Source: Physcia stellaris (taxonomy: Eukaryota; Ascomycota; Lecanoromycetes; Caliciales; Physciaceae). Taken from it: a DNA stretch of 64,000 nt. Under the pieces are notes generated by a model, which saw nothing but the letters and a program-made list of their open reading frames with translations, had not been told where the DNA came from and ran no database searches. This document shows positions 48,109 to 59,705 of this stretch, one piece after another. The stretch's first letter is position 1; each line of letters opens with the position of its first letter. A program made the position numbers and the translations under genes. The DNA is taken from contig JABSSW010000024.1 in assembly GCA_018902385.1 (NCBI GenBank), positions 248,001 to 312,000 of the forward strand, in the 5' to 3' direction.

Positions 48109-50748
48109 TCAAATCTTCAGCATCGCAACAATCAACCTGAACTCCAAATTCTCGACTCCAAATTCCTTCTCCAACTCCTCAACGCTCTTCTCCACTTCCG
48201 CATGAAGTACACCTAGCATTTCTGCAGTAAATTTCAAACTGCCCTCTTTCTCCATCATGTCAAGAATGGTTTGCTTGTGTGCCAAACTCGATTGATCTTT
48301 CACACGCCGTTGAGTCAAGATATTCCGAAGGACATAGTCACCGGACATGGAATGGATAAGGTGAATGAGTGGTAGTGAGTATTTTCCCTCATCGAGGTCT
48401 TCACAGAAGCCTTTCTGCTTTGTGTACTGATATTAGTTAGTCTTTCTTCCAGAATGGGAGAAAATATTGGCATACCTCCAGTGCCACCAAATTTTGGTAG
48501 TCATCTCGAGTTTGATAATATCGCCCGAAGGCACTGACAAGGCTGCCAAGATCGATTTTGAAAGGCCGGGTAGAGTGGACTGCCATGAGACGAGAGAAAA
48601 GCCTGAAAAGACCTCCGGTTTCTACAGATGATCAGTGTGTCCCTCGATGCGCCCGAAATCGTAAGACTTACTGTTCTCGACCATCTTGAAGTACTGATCC
48701 ACCGAAGGACAAATAAGATTACTAGTCCAGTATAGATCCAGACTTTGGCCGACATAGAGGTTCTTCAATTCCTCTGAGAGCAGAATCGTCAATGTCGGTT
48801 CGCAGTAGGACAGACTTACTGACCAGTAAAAATCGTGAGGCTTTCCACGTCACCAAGTTTCTGTACCTCCTCCAACGCTCGAACAATCTGGTAATTTGCA
48901 GAATTTACTGTCTGCCCTGCTCCAAATATTGTGTGCGTTGATGGCTTTCCTCGGCGGAGTCGTGATCCATCCTCCAAATCATCAAGCCTGTGATGTGTCA
49001 ACAATTTGTGATTGATAGATCACGTGGATGCACTACATCAGTGAGGCACTATGGAGCAGTGAGATAATCGATTTGATTCTCTCCAATTTCAACGAGGGCA
49101 CAAGGCACCAGACATTCAAGGCGTCGATTGCTTGCTCTCTGACCCCTTTCGACGGAAGGGAGCTTATATATTCGTATGGTGCTTGAATGACCTGTTGGGC
49201 AGTATTTAGCAGTGTGCTTTCAGAATAAGAGCTCAAGGGTATGGCCCTCGTATCTAACTAACCTTCGAAGACAAGTCCTCCACGTTTTGTTGGAGCACAC
49301 AACCTGTATGAAGCTCAGTAGCAACGGAAGCTCGAGTGGTGGTTTCGTCATGCAAACCTGCCCCTCCAAGGCCATTAAGTTTTTGGGTTGCAAAGACGTT
49401 AACAAGGCTAGTATCAACCATCCCGTTGCTGGATGTATCGTCGCACCTCAGAGATTGCGTTCCACTCGAATGATTCGTGACTTCGGCTGTTACGGATGAG
49501 ACTTCGCCATTGCTAACGCCGTTCGTCTTTGCGGTTTTTGGGTCGAGCGAGCCGTTTGGACGCGTGACCTCCCCTTTTGTGGAGCTCTTATCGCTTCTGG
49601 GAATCCCATTTTCCATCCAATCAAGCTGTCTTTCGTTATAAGAGGACCAACGATGATACCTGGGACAATCCAAACTCCAAACAAGATTTCCGCTCAAGCT
49701 GTAGAGGAGAGCCTCGAGATACTTCTTCAGCTCTACCGATACATCGGTTCTCTTCATTGTTTCTTCACCGATCCTCCGAAAGTCAACAATAGTCGCCTTA
49801 ATTTTTACTCGACATAATGCTTTGGCTTCCTCCTCGGAGATGCTATGTTCCTCCATCAGTACCGAAATGACATTAACAACATAATCTTGTCCCAAGGCTA
49901 CTGAGGTTTCGTATTTTTTTTGCCATGAGTAGAGGTCGTTCGTGAGGCCCAGATTTAAATATGCGGTATTGGCCAGCTCGTGGCAGAGATCCAACTCTTC
50001 TTTAGGTATACTTATACCCATTCCAAAAGTTACCATGCCGTACCAGAACCTGTTCCTCAATTAGCTGCAGCTACTTTCAAGGATTCAAAATAACCGACAT
50101 TGTACCTATGTCTACCATTCGATATGCAATGTACTCGGCTTCTGTTTTGAAGTGGGTTTGATGTTGACGACCGGAGCCCAGTTCTGCGAATTTAGCCCAA
50201 GCTTTCATTGTGAATGCCAGCATTTCCAGAGCAATCTTGGATTGGATTGCCCTCTTTCCTGATACAGCATTCTCGATTTTTCCCGTCGCGGCTCCTTGTT
50301 CAAATGCAACCATCAAGTCATTATTGTGTAATTCTCCCTGTGTCTCATCAAATCTTGTTCCTGTAGAGATTTGTGAGACTTACAAGAGATGCGATGTCCG
50401 TAACATCTGTGTAAACATTAGCAATTCAGTACACAGAATGTAAGACGAACAGATCTCGTCATTTCGCTTACCATCATGCAGGAAAGCCAATTCGTTTGCA
50501 TAACCCAGGACCCCCAACCTTTCCGGCAAACATTCCGGAACAGTGATAGCCATGAAATTCCACCTCGGTCCTAGGCCACCCTTATAAAACCCTAGAGGCC
50601 CAACATATTCTCTCCAATCCTCCTGGCATCTTAGAGTCTCAATCTCTTCGAACTCCGGGTTATGGTGGCATCTGAGGGGAATACCCTCACAAAGGCCTTC
50701 AGTTTCATAAGTTGCGGGGTCTACGACTGTAGAGAATCTGAATTCCAT
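48109..50748 (-). CDS. Chimeric terpene synthase (cyclase + prenyltransferase), PaFS-like
   Basis: 733 residues in nine exons: 50748..50472, 50406..50384, 50337..50099, 50049..49263, 49191..49037, 48987..48824, 48773..48672, 48621..48476, 48417..48109. The N-terminal class I cyclase opens [20 protein letters not shown]. Its Asp motif is FLHDDVTD (D92, D93, D96). The NSE region is [11 protein letters not shown] (N217, S221), but residue 225 is Lys where Glu or Asp is expected. A variable linker (about 330–440) joins the C-terminal polyprenyl synthase: [20 protein letters not shown] (FARM D496, D497, D500), RDDYQNL (SARM 622–626) and [20 protein letters not shown]. Such enzymes make C20/C25 polyprenyl diphosphate and cyclise it (fusicoccadiene, ophiobolin types). 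All introns are GT–AG, with the rare donors GTCGGT and GTCAGT. The product cannot be predicted. Confidence 0.95.
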
Positions 50749-53022
50749 GTTCTCGGACAGGGCGAAATAGATTCCAAAGTATGTAATGGAAGGGCTATAT
50801 GAACGAGAACCGCGGGCTTGAAAGATGACATCTAAATGTAAGCACCTATATAGAAATACTCCAAATCAGGCTTGCATTCAAAGACCGCAAGACTTGATTC
50901 CGATGCAACGTCAGCGAGGCTCTCCACGATCCCACAGTGACTTCAAACTGAATCCTTCGGGGACGAAAGATTCTGTCAGTGTCAGCTCTGTCATGCATGC
51001 CTCGACGCCTCGTTCTCGTTCGTTGAAACGATCTTGTCCGGCGATCCTTACTCTTCTCGGAATCAGGCAGATTCCGTTACTACGATAGTAGCCGAAGGTC
51101 AGAACCCTTCTCCGCTAAATCCTGGAGGGCCCACCTCAAAGGATTAATAATCTCGAAAGGCCCAAACATCAAAATCTCGTTCCCTACCTTACAACCGCCA
51201 CCACACCATGGCCAAAGGTAAACCCGACTGTTACACACGTGAAAAGCGTTATCTAGAGGTCAGTGAGGCTTGAATTCTCGGCGATTCCAAATCAGTTGCC
51301 GATCAGCAGTCAGTCATTATAATGATACACTCAGCATTGAGATAAACTAATCAGATTAACCGAGACTTGGCGCGCTTATGCACATAACCATTTCTGCCTT
51401 CATAGCATGCACCAAGCAATGAAAATGACGCAGACCTTGATATTCTGACAGTTGATAGGCAGTTGGCGTGTGTCCAATGAACATTTTGTGTGGTGTCACC
51501 AAACATCCCTCCCACAGCTCGGATAATTGCTACTGGCGGAACTACTTGATCAACTCCGAGATTGGACACGGCGCAGAGGATCAAAACTTAAGATAAGTCC
51601 GAGCTAGCACCATCCGTGCCCGGCGGCCAGGTGCATCTCTTTCGCATTTTGATATGATCCTCTGCACGCTTCGAGGTGCCATGTACGTGGTGCATCGTCA
51701 TAGATTGGCAGTAAGTCTGCCATGCTACATGCAGAGACCCAGAACATCACTCGCCAAGCTACAACTTGTGCAACATGTCTCTGTATTATATGTGTTACAT
51801 TCAAAGAATCAACTGAATCATACCCTCTTTGTGGCAAAGCTCTCAAAATATATTTGGGTTTGAGTTGAGATTGTGATACAATGCGCACCTCAGGGCTCTT
51901 TCATTGACGGAATTTTCGCTCTTGGGAGCAACAAAGCTTGCATGACATCTACAGCAATGATCAAATGGTGAGTGACAGACCATAATGGCAGCCGCTGTGC
52001 TAGTCAGCAGCAACGCGAGTTGCGACACTGCCAACCCCATCCAATCCTACTTGATACTATAAGCCGTTACGTGGCTTAAGTCGTTTACAAGAGGATCAGA
52101 TCAGCCGGGCTTATCTTCCCGTCGTCACTTTTATTGAGAATGACCAATTGCCTCTGACCATGGAGGTAGTTTCAGGCGACAGCCTTGAAAAGAGCATGGT
52201 ATTTTCCCCAATGTAACCTGCCATCGGCTGTCGGGTCAATGCATCAAGGCCGATCAGTCAAAGGAGCGGCTCAGCAGATGAGACGCCTGCCGGAGGGGGG
52301 TCTCTTTACCCAATCACGGAGACTTTCCTGCTGTAATGCAGCCAGCATATATCAACCATCCTTTATGCAGTATCTCAAACGATAAGCTACCCTGCTCTTG
52401 TGAGACCACGGGAATTTATCGCTATCATGCAGTCAGCATCCAACGACAATCATTTGCCTTGCATCTCAAATGATTGGCTGCTATCCTTTCTACGAGACTT
52501 CGGGCGTTGTATTGCTATGCAGCCATCACACAGTCAGAGTACACTTCGTCATACGATCGTCTTACCAATCAATCATGCAGTCATCATGCAGTCGTCCCGC
52601 TGTCAACCATTGCCTTGTTGTGATCAAAAGTTATACGTTTTGGGGTACACGATTCCTTAATCATTGAATACGATACAAGTCGTATCCAAACAGAAATTAA
52701 AGTGAAAGAGAACTACAATACGCAGCTTTCTCTTATCTAGGGCGAATGAGGATGAAGTGAGAAAGATATTACAATGACCCAAGGATGATTTCGGAACGAG
52801 CTTTATAATACTGTAAGTGAAGCTCTGAGTCTCAGGATGCCACCACCCCAGCCTCCAGTGGTACAACAATCTATGGAGGATGGAGACAGGGATATTCGAA
52901 TGCTACGTTACAATGTATACGTACCTAAGGAGTAAGCGAGAGTCCTATTAGCATAAGATTATATGTCTTTCTCCTGTAAGTTTTCAGCTCTCACTCCCTC
53001 AAACCTCTATCTCTAAACATAT
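50749..53022. other. Long gene-poor gap in the terpenoid locus
   Basis: 2.27 kb between the terpene synthase and P450 starts, so it carries both promoters. From about 52190 to 52630, ATGCAG and neighbouring words (CAGTCAGCAT, CAGCCAGCAT, CAGTCATCAT) recur in a degenerate way. I recognise no gene or transposon. Confidence 0.5.
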
Positions 53023-55195
53023 ATGCCCACATCAACAATAGAAAACAACAGTAACATGGAATCATTGCTCCTCAAAATCCGGCTTTTCGCTTCTGAAAGC
53101 TCGTTGTTGGCAAAGTACGGTACGCTTGCTACAGTTTTTGGTGTGACCTTGTGCATATACGGCCTCGCACTGGTCATTTATCGTCTTTACTTCGATTCTT
53201 TAGCGAAATTCCCTGGCCCGAGAATCGCCGCTGCCACCGGATGGTATGAGTTCTATTACGATGTGATAAGAAGGGGACAGTATATATATAAGATTGAGGA
53301 GATGCACAAGAAATATGGTACAGTGAGATTACTTTCTTCGCCCTTTCCACTGTCGTACAGTCGCATGGCAATATATATGCATAGAAGAATCAGGATTCCA
53401 CTCAATCAGTCGCAGATTTGAGGCCTCCCAGAAAAACATTGGATCGGACAGTCTCGAAATTCTCCTCTCCTAGACTCCTAGTCATAAGTTAATGCTAGAC
53501 AGGCCCTATCTTGCGAATCAATCCCTACGAGATTGTAATCAATGACCCAGAATTCTATAACGAAGTCTATGTCGCCGGCAATACCCGACGCACGGGGATT
53601 TGGCCGCGCTACAGGAAAGGTATCGGCTTCGATGGTATATCTCTCGCACCCTATCTATTGCTTAAGCTAATCCGAGAAAGGTTCTCATACAATGACTAAT
53701 AACCATGAATTACACCGCCGCCGCCGCAAGCCCCTCGAGCCCTTCTTTTCCCGCCTTGGCATCGACAGGATGGAAGGGATGATCATCGAGGAAGTTAAGC
53801 TACTAGACACCCGGTTGGAGGAAATGAGAGGATCAAAGAGAGTTGTTCGGCTGGATCACGTATTCTCTGCATTTGCTGGGGATGTGATCGGAAGGATATG
53901 CTGCGAGACGCCGCCGAATATGATGAAGGAGGCCGAGTTTGGTGCGCATTGGTAAGTCGTCGCGTATCTGACGTCGTTGAGGACATATTGCATTGACACA
54001 AAGATAGGCATGATCTGATTGAGAGGATTGTAAGGCAGCTTCTTTTGTTCATGCATTTCCCTGTATTGGTCACGTAAGTCTCCTTGTACCAACAACTTCC
54101 GGAGAGCGGACTGCCCCTAACGATGTTCAGCTTGGTTCGAATGTTACCCACGGATTCTCTATTCCGCATCTATCCAGGAGCCGCAGGATTCAATTCGTTC
54201 CGCAAGGTAAGATCTCACACCCAAGTCTAGGGAGAGCTTCACTATGCAACTTGCCAGCTCACAACATCCATCAGCTCGCATTGCAGCACATCATAGACTC
54301 CAAGCGTGAAAATCTGAGTCCTGAAAAGGTGGACGAGAATGCGACAAGCTCCATCTTCCGACACATTGTTTCTAGCGACATGCCTGAATCCGAACGATCA
54401 ATTGAACGGCTGAGTAGAGAAGCGATGGTGCTTTTCGGCGCCGGTACAGCTACGACTGCACGTACAATGGGCTTTATGTCTTATTACATTCTTCGCAATC
54501 CCCACATGAGGGAGCGTCTCGGAAACGAGCTGAAGGATATAATGGCTGCTTATCCTAACGACCTGCCGAGATGGTCTGATTTGGAGAAACTGCCTTACTT
54601 ACAGGCAATCATCAAAGAGGGTCTTCGGTAAAATGCCCCAACTAGGAATTTGCATGGGAAAGTTTTCGCTAACTAACAGCGAAATAAGCTTGAGCTTTGG
54701 TGTCATGCGCCGTCTTCCTCGCTGCTCTCCAGATGTTGCGCTCCAGTATAAGCAATGGACCATTCCCAAAAACACCCCAGTTGGTATGGGGGCATATATG
54801 ATGCACACCGACCCAGAAGTCTTCCCGGAACCTTTCAAATTCATTCCCGAGCGCTGGCTGGGCGATTATGACCCCAAAATGAACAGAAACTGGGTTCCTT
54901 TCACCAGAGGGTCGAGGAATTGTTTGGGCATCAAGTAAGAAGACCACCCGCTCTCGATCTTGCCACAAAACATTCTATTGCAACTCTGTTTTTGGTCGAA
55001 GCCTCTTAACTGACAACCAAATGTTATAGTTTGGCTTATGCTGAAATGAACTGGGCACTGGCCGTCATTTTCAGACCCAATGCCGCGAAATTATCGTTGT
55101 TCGACACCGATGAGTCGGACATTGCGCAAGCAGTGGACTTCCTGATGCCCCTGCCTAAACTGGATAGCAGAGGGACCCGTGTTATGGTGAACTAA
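53023..55195 (+). CDS. Cytochrome P450 monooxygenase
   Basis: 534 residues in eight exons: 53023..53317, 53503..53634, 53681..53951, 54008..54073, 54131..54206, 54275..54627, 54689..54934, 55030..55195. An N-terminal anchor (LATVFGVTLCIYGLALVIY) is followed by the FPGPRIA hinge. The I-helix reads LFGAGTATTARTM (about 334–346), the ExxR is EGLR (395–398) and the haem loop FTRGSRNCLGI holds Cys476, matching FxxGxRxCxG. The layout resembles fungal CYPs such as the trichodiene-oxygenase group that act on terpenoids; the subfamily is not assignable by eye. It lies next to the chimeric terpene synthase and is the likely tailoring enzyme (inference). Intron 1 is 185 bp, longer than the others. No lesion is seen. 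MESLLL at residue 12 is an alternative start. Confidence 0.93.
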
Positions 55196-56205
55196 GAGAT
55201 TGGACTCAGATGACTGCGCTCCCCGAGTAGAACACTACCAGTGATGTCTTCGTTAGCATCACATAGGACAAGCAGCGAGCACGAGCGAAAGCCTGGAGGA
55301 GGCAGAACAAAACAATGCCATTTATCGAGATATCATGGCCGACATCATATATATCAATTCACGAAACTAGAGTCCTTCTCGAGTCGGGTACCGCCCAGCT
55401 CTCGAAATCGAAGGAGCACGATTTACGGTTACTGCAATTATCGATCCTGTGATGAGAATGTTACAGATCAGATAATGAAATCCTCAATCTCAAGTTGAAC
55501 ATTTCAATTTATTATTGGTGCATGCGTTCACCCGTTCATGCGACAGATATTGTAACTCTCCCGATCTTGCGTGGGGCCGTCATGCCCAAGCCATTTGGTC
55601 TTTAGGATGCGGTACGAGCCGGTCCCGGGCTTCTGGGGCGGTTGGAGCCCTACGATATCGTAACTGGATCGTTTAATCCTAGTTGACGCAGTGGGAATTA
55701 GCGTGACGCCGTTACATGTTTTTCATATTTCGTTCACGCGATTTTCACTTTCTTCATTTCGACGATATTGAAGCTGCAAAACAAGACGGCGGAACTGTTC
55801 GAGAAAAAGTAATCGTTTTCGACAACGACAACGACAACGGCAATATATCGACGGCGAGGGAAAGCTTTTTCCGTTGCTCACTATGTGAGTCACACTTAAA
55901 CTTACTCGAGACGTGACCTGCATATGGTGGAGATTGCAGTGGCTTGGTTGGGCCCCCTACATGTACAAAAAAAGAATAGAAACGTCTGCAGTTTAGAAGC
56001 ATCGGTCTATCGCACGCTCCAACGCCTAGGCTCCTTCATGCAGCCTCTTCAAGGACAGCACTACGAAACTATTTAAGCACAGTCCAACAAAAAGGATGCT
56101 GCGTCTGACTCGAGGAATCCAATGTAATCAATAACGTCAAGCTAGTCTATACTAAGCTTCTCCCTTCCCACAGGTCTCTGTCTTTGATAGCTTGACGTGG
56201 TACAT
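55196..56205. other. Intergenic, no gene seen
   Basis: 1,010 bp. Short frames only; none has a motif. Confidence 0.45.
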
Positions 56206-56232
56206 TCAGTCCTCCCATTCCCATCTACCTCC

Positions 56233-56625
56233 CCCCTCCGCATCCAATTTGTGAAATTTAGCGCGTTTTTTTTTATTAAAACTATTACTACTCCACGAAA
56301 TATACATATATTTCAATATAACTTAGTAGAGAGTATCAATAGTATACAAGTATTTAATCGTTGCAATATAAAGTCGTTTCGACTAAAAAAGAGTGCAATA
56401 CAAGTGTTCTGCTTTATAATAAGGTCTGAAAACGTGTGAAAACGATTCAAAGTATACTAGTGATCTCAATAGACCTCGAAACGACTTTATATTGCAGCGA
56501 TTAAATACTTGTATACTATTGATACTCTCTACTAAGTTATATTGAAATATATGTATATTTCGTGGAGTAGTAATAGTTTTAATAAAAAAAAACGCGCTAA
56601 ATTTCACAAATTGGATGCGGAGGGG
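56233..56625. mobile_element. Foldback (hairpin) element with 150-bp arms
   Basis: 56233–56382 and 56476–56625 are inverted copies, identical except for one mismatch in the stretch I checked (ATCGTTGC against ATCGCTGC). They flank a 93-bp spacer. Outer ends read CCCCTCCGCATCC. Arms are AT-rich, including a run of nine T. No protein is encoded. It interrupts the last codons of the ACR3 pseudogene. A target duplication is not clear because the junction lies in a G run. Confidence 0.92.
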
Positions 56626-57373
56626 ATCCACGTCGCCACATACACCAGCGCCAGCAACACCGGCATTTCGATGAACGGTCCCACCGTCGATGCCAAAGCT
56701 TGGTAGCTGTCTGCTCCAAAGACCGCAACTGCAACTGCGATTGCGAGCTCGAAATTGTTGCTCGCTGCCGTAAAGCTTTGAGTAGCAGAGACTTTGTACG
56801 CAATCCCAAGCGGTACGTGACGTAAAGAGTGACGGAAAAGATTATCAAGAAGTATAGAACGAGTGGCGCTGCAACCCTGACCACGAAGACAGTCTGATGG
56901 ACGTCCTGATGGCCCTAGGAAGCGAAGAGGACCAGGATTGTGGAAAGAAGGCCGATCAAGGACCAGGGACTCGCCCACTTGATGAACATCTTTGCGTACC
57001 ACTCATCCCCAGCAAACTTCCGGAGTACAAACCGAGTGGCAATCGCGGCAGCCAGAGGGATCCCAAGAAAGACCGCGACACTTTTGGCAACGAGCATGGG
57101 CTGCTGTGGCACTAATCGCTCTAGGCTGCGGGTGACCTAAAATTTACCAGGAGCCCACCGGGAGTCCCGCCTGAAACAGTCGCTTAAAGATTTAGTGCCA
57201 GTTTGCACCAGCTCGTGGGATAGGCTACCTGGCTGGCATTGTCGTCGCTGCTAATGACTTTGGTAAAGTATAGCGAGTGTGCATAGAGGACTATTTGAAG
57301 AATAGGATTTACGGCGACGAGAATGGCACAGTGTTCATTGTCGCCGCCAGCCAAGCCAGTCCAGATCAAGGCC

Positions 57374-57571
57374 TATCCCATGCACCGATATGGCATTGGC
57401 GGATTTAGGCGGCGTTATGGGCGCCGCTAGGCGGTGCGGGTGGTCGAGCCCCCTAAGCTTCAGGCCCCACACGCATGCAGCTTTTGCTGGTGGGGGCCTC
57501 CGAACACAAGTCTCTAGGCGACCTTTTAGGGGACAAATGTCTAGTGCCACCCTCTATCGGTGCATGGGATA
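57374..57571. mobile_element. 198-bp MITE with TA-flanked terminal inverted repeats
   Basis: TATCCCATGCACCGATA at 57374–57390 recurs inverted at 57555–57571. Taking the outer TA on each side as the target duplication leaves a 15-bp inverted repeat and a body of about 194 bp, GC-richer than the arms of the nearby hairpin. Removing it leaves a normal intron of about 53 bp in the ACR3 pseudogene (GTCAGT donor, GATAG acceptor). TA target sites suggest mobilisation by a Tc1/mariner-type transposase (inference). Confidence 0.85.
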
Positions 57572-57906
57572 TCGGAAACTTGTCAATTCGGGATTCCTGT
57601 GGTCGACAATGGGAGACTGACCATGACAATACAACGCGCCAAACCAACCAATATGAGGCCTTCCCAGAAACCAGTGTTTTCGGGAAGGAAGGCTCATGCT
57701 AGTGTAGGCTTTATCCAGTCAGCAAAATGTAGTCAACCAAATATCTGACGGGGCAACCAAAACTCTACTTGCCATCAATAGTGGTGCCACAATCCAATTC
57801 AGGAAGATACTGATTGATCCAGGTATCTCGGTTGCGAAATACACGATGAAGCGTTCTAAGTCGTGTTTTGCAGAGTATCGGGTACATGATCCCCAGCAGC
57901 CCAATA

Positions 57907-58001
57907 GCTATGCAACATTGTCAGCAATCCTCATGACTAAACCGGACTTTTGAGGCTATGCAACATTGTCAGCAATCCTCATGACTAAACCGGACTTTTG
58001 A
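57907..58001. repeat. 48-bp tandem duplication inside an ACR3 intron
   Basis: 57907–57953 and 57955–58001 are identical over 47 bp. On the minus strand each copy ends in TTGCATAG, so the intron after VPI carries two equal acceptors and is 48 bp longer than its single-copy form. Confidence 0.95.
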
Positions 58002-58286
58002 CGCTCTCACCAATTGGAACAGAGACTCCAACAGAAAACCCTCTCTGCAAAGCCGGGCCAGTGGAAGGGACAGAGTTGCCCAGGAGAATGCCAATGAGCA
58101 TGGCGAGAAAGATCCATGCTGCGAGAAAGCGGTCCAGCCAGCCTAGGCCTTGAAAACGGATGCCTTGGTGTTGTCTGTCGGAGTGGACTGCTTCTCAATA
58201 TCTCCTGGAAGCGTGTACTCAAGCTGTGGATCAGTCTGTAATGGGGCGTTAGGTATCGATCCTCTGGCTTTTCGAAAGAGTGGCAT

Positions 58287-59705
58287 ATTGGTAGTCCTGT
58301 GGGCCGCTTCAGATCAAGGGAGAGGGAAGCGGTGGTATTTCTCAGTGTCGCTATCGAATTTCATCTAGCAACAACAGAGATATGGTCTCTAGCTACCGCT
58401 TTAAATGGCATCTAACTCTGCACGGCGATCTTTTATGGTTAGCGTTGGCCTGCAGCATCGACTAATCAACGTGAAGGAGTGACATTCTCTCCCTGCAGAT
58501 GATTCTGCGCCCCTAGCGAACCGCCATACAAAGTACCCAATTATTAAGTCGCAATTTTTTTCAACGCACTTAAACGGGTTCATTATGATTCGCATGGCGC
58601 CTTGTCCCAATGTGTTGTCAATAAGACCATTACTCCTCGCTTTCTGCCCGCCATCCGCGCTGCCTTACACACACGGCGATGTCAGCAGCAACCCCAATGC
58701 CCCATCCACGGAGAGTCTTACTAATAAGCAGCTTATCAGTCTGCCCGCTGCAGAGTCCAGCCTTGTTCAATACCATTCAAAAATCCTGCGCGGCTTGAAA
58801 CGAAGTAGAAAGCTCGTACATTAATCTCAAATTGGTCAATCTGCGTTGAAACGACATGGATAGCGCAGGCTGATGTCATTATCAAGTCTGATCGATTTGC
58901 GTGGCACCATTAACTTATACATCGATCCCCTACTCAAGCTCTATATCAGAGTCTGCGAATTAACTCTCATAATTGATTGGCTGGATTTTCCAAAAGCTGG
59001 GTTGAATCTCGCTAGCAGGTTGGAACTGAAGACCCTGGTCTTTTTCGCTGAGGGCTCTAGATTCTGGTTAATTAGAAGGTTTGGATTCCCTTTCGACGAA
59101 ATGACGAACCCACGAACCCACCAACTCATGTAAGCTTGCATGCGCAATCTCTCGAAATAAAATGGTTTTTGTACGAGTTTCTGACCTTATATTTTTTTTG
59201 CAATGAGTTTCTGAGGGGACAACGACTTCCGGTGGAGCGGTGAGGATTCATTGTGGTATTTTGTTACATATGGGTGGGATTCTGTTGCTGGCGAGATGGT
59301 TCGCGCTATTACATACTCGTACAGCAACGGAGCACTGCAAACCTCGAATCGTTTTGAGCCTCAAAACCGTAAAGCAACCCTGCATAGATACCTGGCAGGC
59401 TACTGGCAGGTCGACGCTACTGGAAGGCCAACGATACCGCAGGCCAACGACGATATCTATCAATCCCGTGGAATGGTGCTCATCTCGGCCTACCTTATTT
59501 ATTAACTTATGAATACAATCAATATCAGCCTTAATGATTATTAGTCAACAGTCCTGAAAAAAGCCAACGACTACATGGTCGGCAAACATAGACATGAAAC
59601 AGAAATATAGATCATCTCCCTTCAGACATGACCCATCAAAAATACTGTGCCTTCATTTAACAGCGCAATAGACATCCGCCGACACCATCAAGTAACAAAA
59701 TCTAA
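58287..59705. other. Intergenic, no gene seen
   Basis: 1.42 kb with frames up to 90 codons, none with a motif or splice-linked partner. Confidence 0.45.

Larger units (their letters stand above)
56206..58286 (-). pseudogene. ACR3: ACR3-type arsenite efflux permease, inactivated
   Basis: Read on the minus strand from the ATG at 58286 (MPLFRKARGSIPN), ACR3 signatures appear in order: FLAAWIFLAMLIGILLGN, PIAIGLLGIMYPILCKTRL, SIFLNWIVAPLLM, AFLPENTGFWEGLILVGLAR, LIWTGLAGGDNEHCAILVAV, FLGIPLAAAIATRFVLRKFA and [20 protein letters not shown]. Lesions: a one-base loss at AAGGCC (about 58120), a two-base loss after DTWI (about 57810), TGA for the Trp of LAWAFLP (about 57692), TAG for Gln after VLFAS (about 56916) and a one-base loss at LGLRTK (about 56800). 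One intron has a GC donor. A MITE lies in another intron. A hairpin element splits the last codons; beyond it, RWEWED and TGA (56206) restore the end. ACR3 exports arsenite at the plasma membrane; this copy cannot. Confidence 0.88.

Noticed and set aside
56383-56631. 82-codon frame in the right arm of the hairpin element, mirrored by one in the left arm
   Set aside because: Both frames are the two copies of the inverted repeat read outward; AT-rich DNA without coding features.
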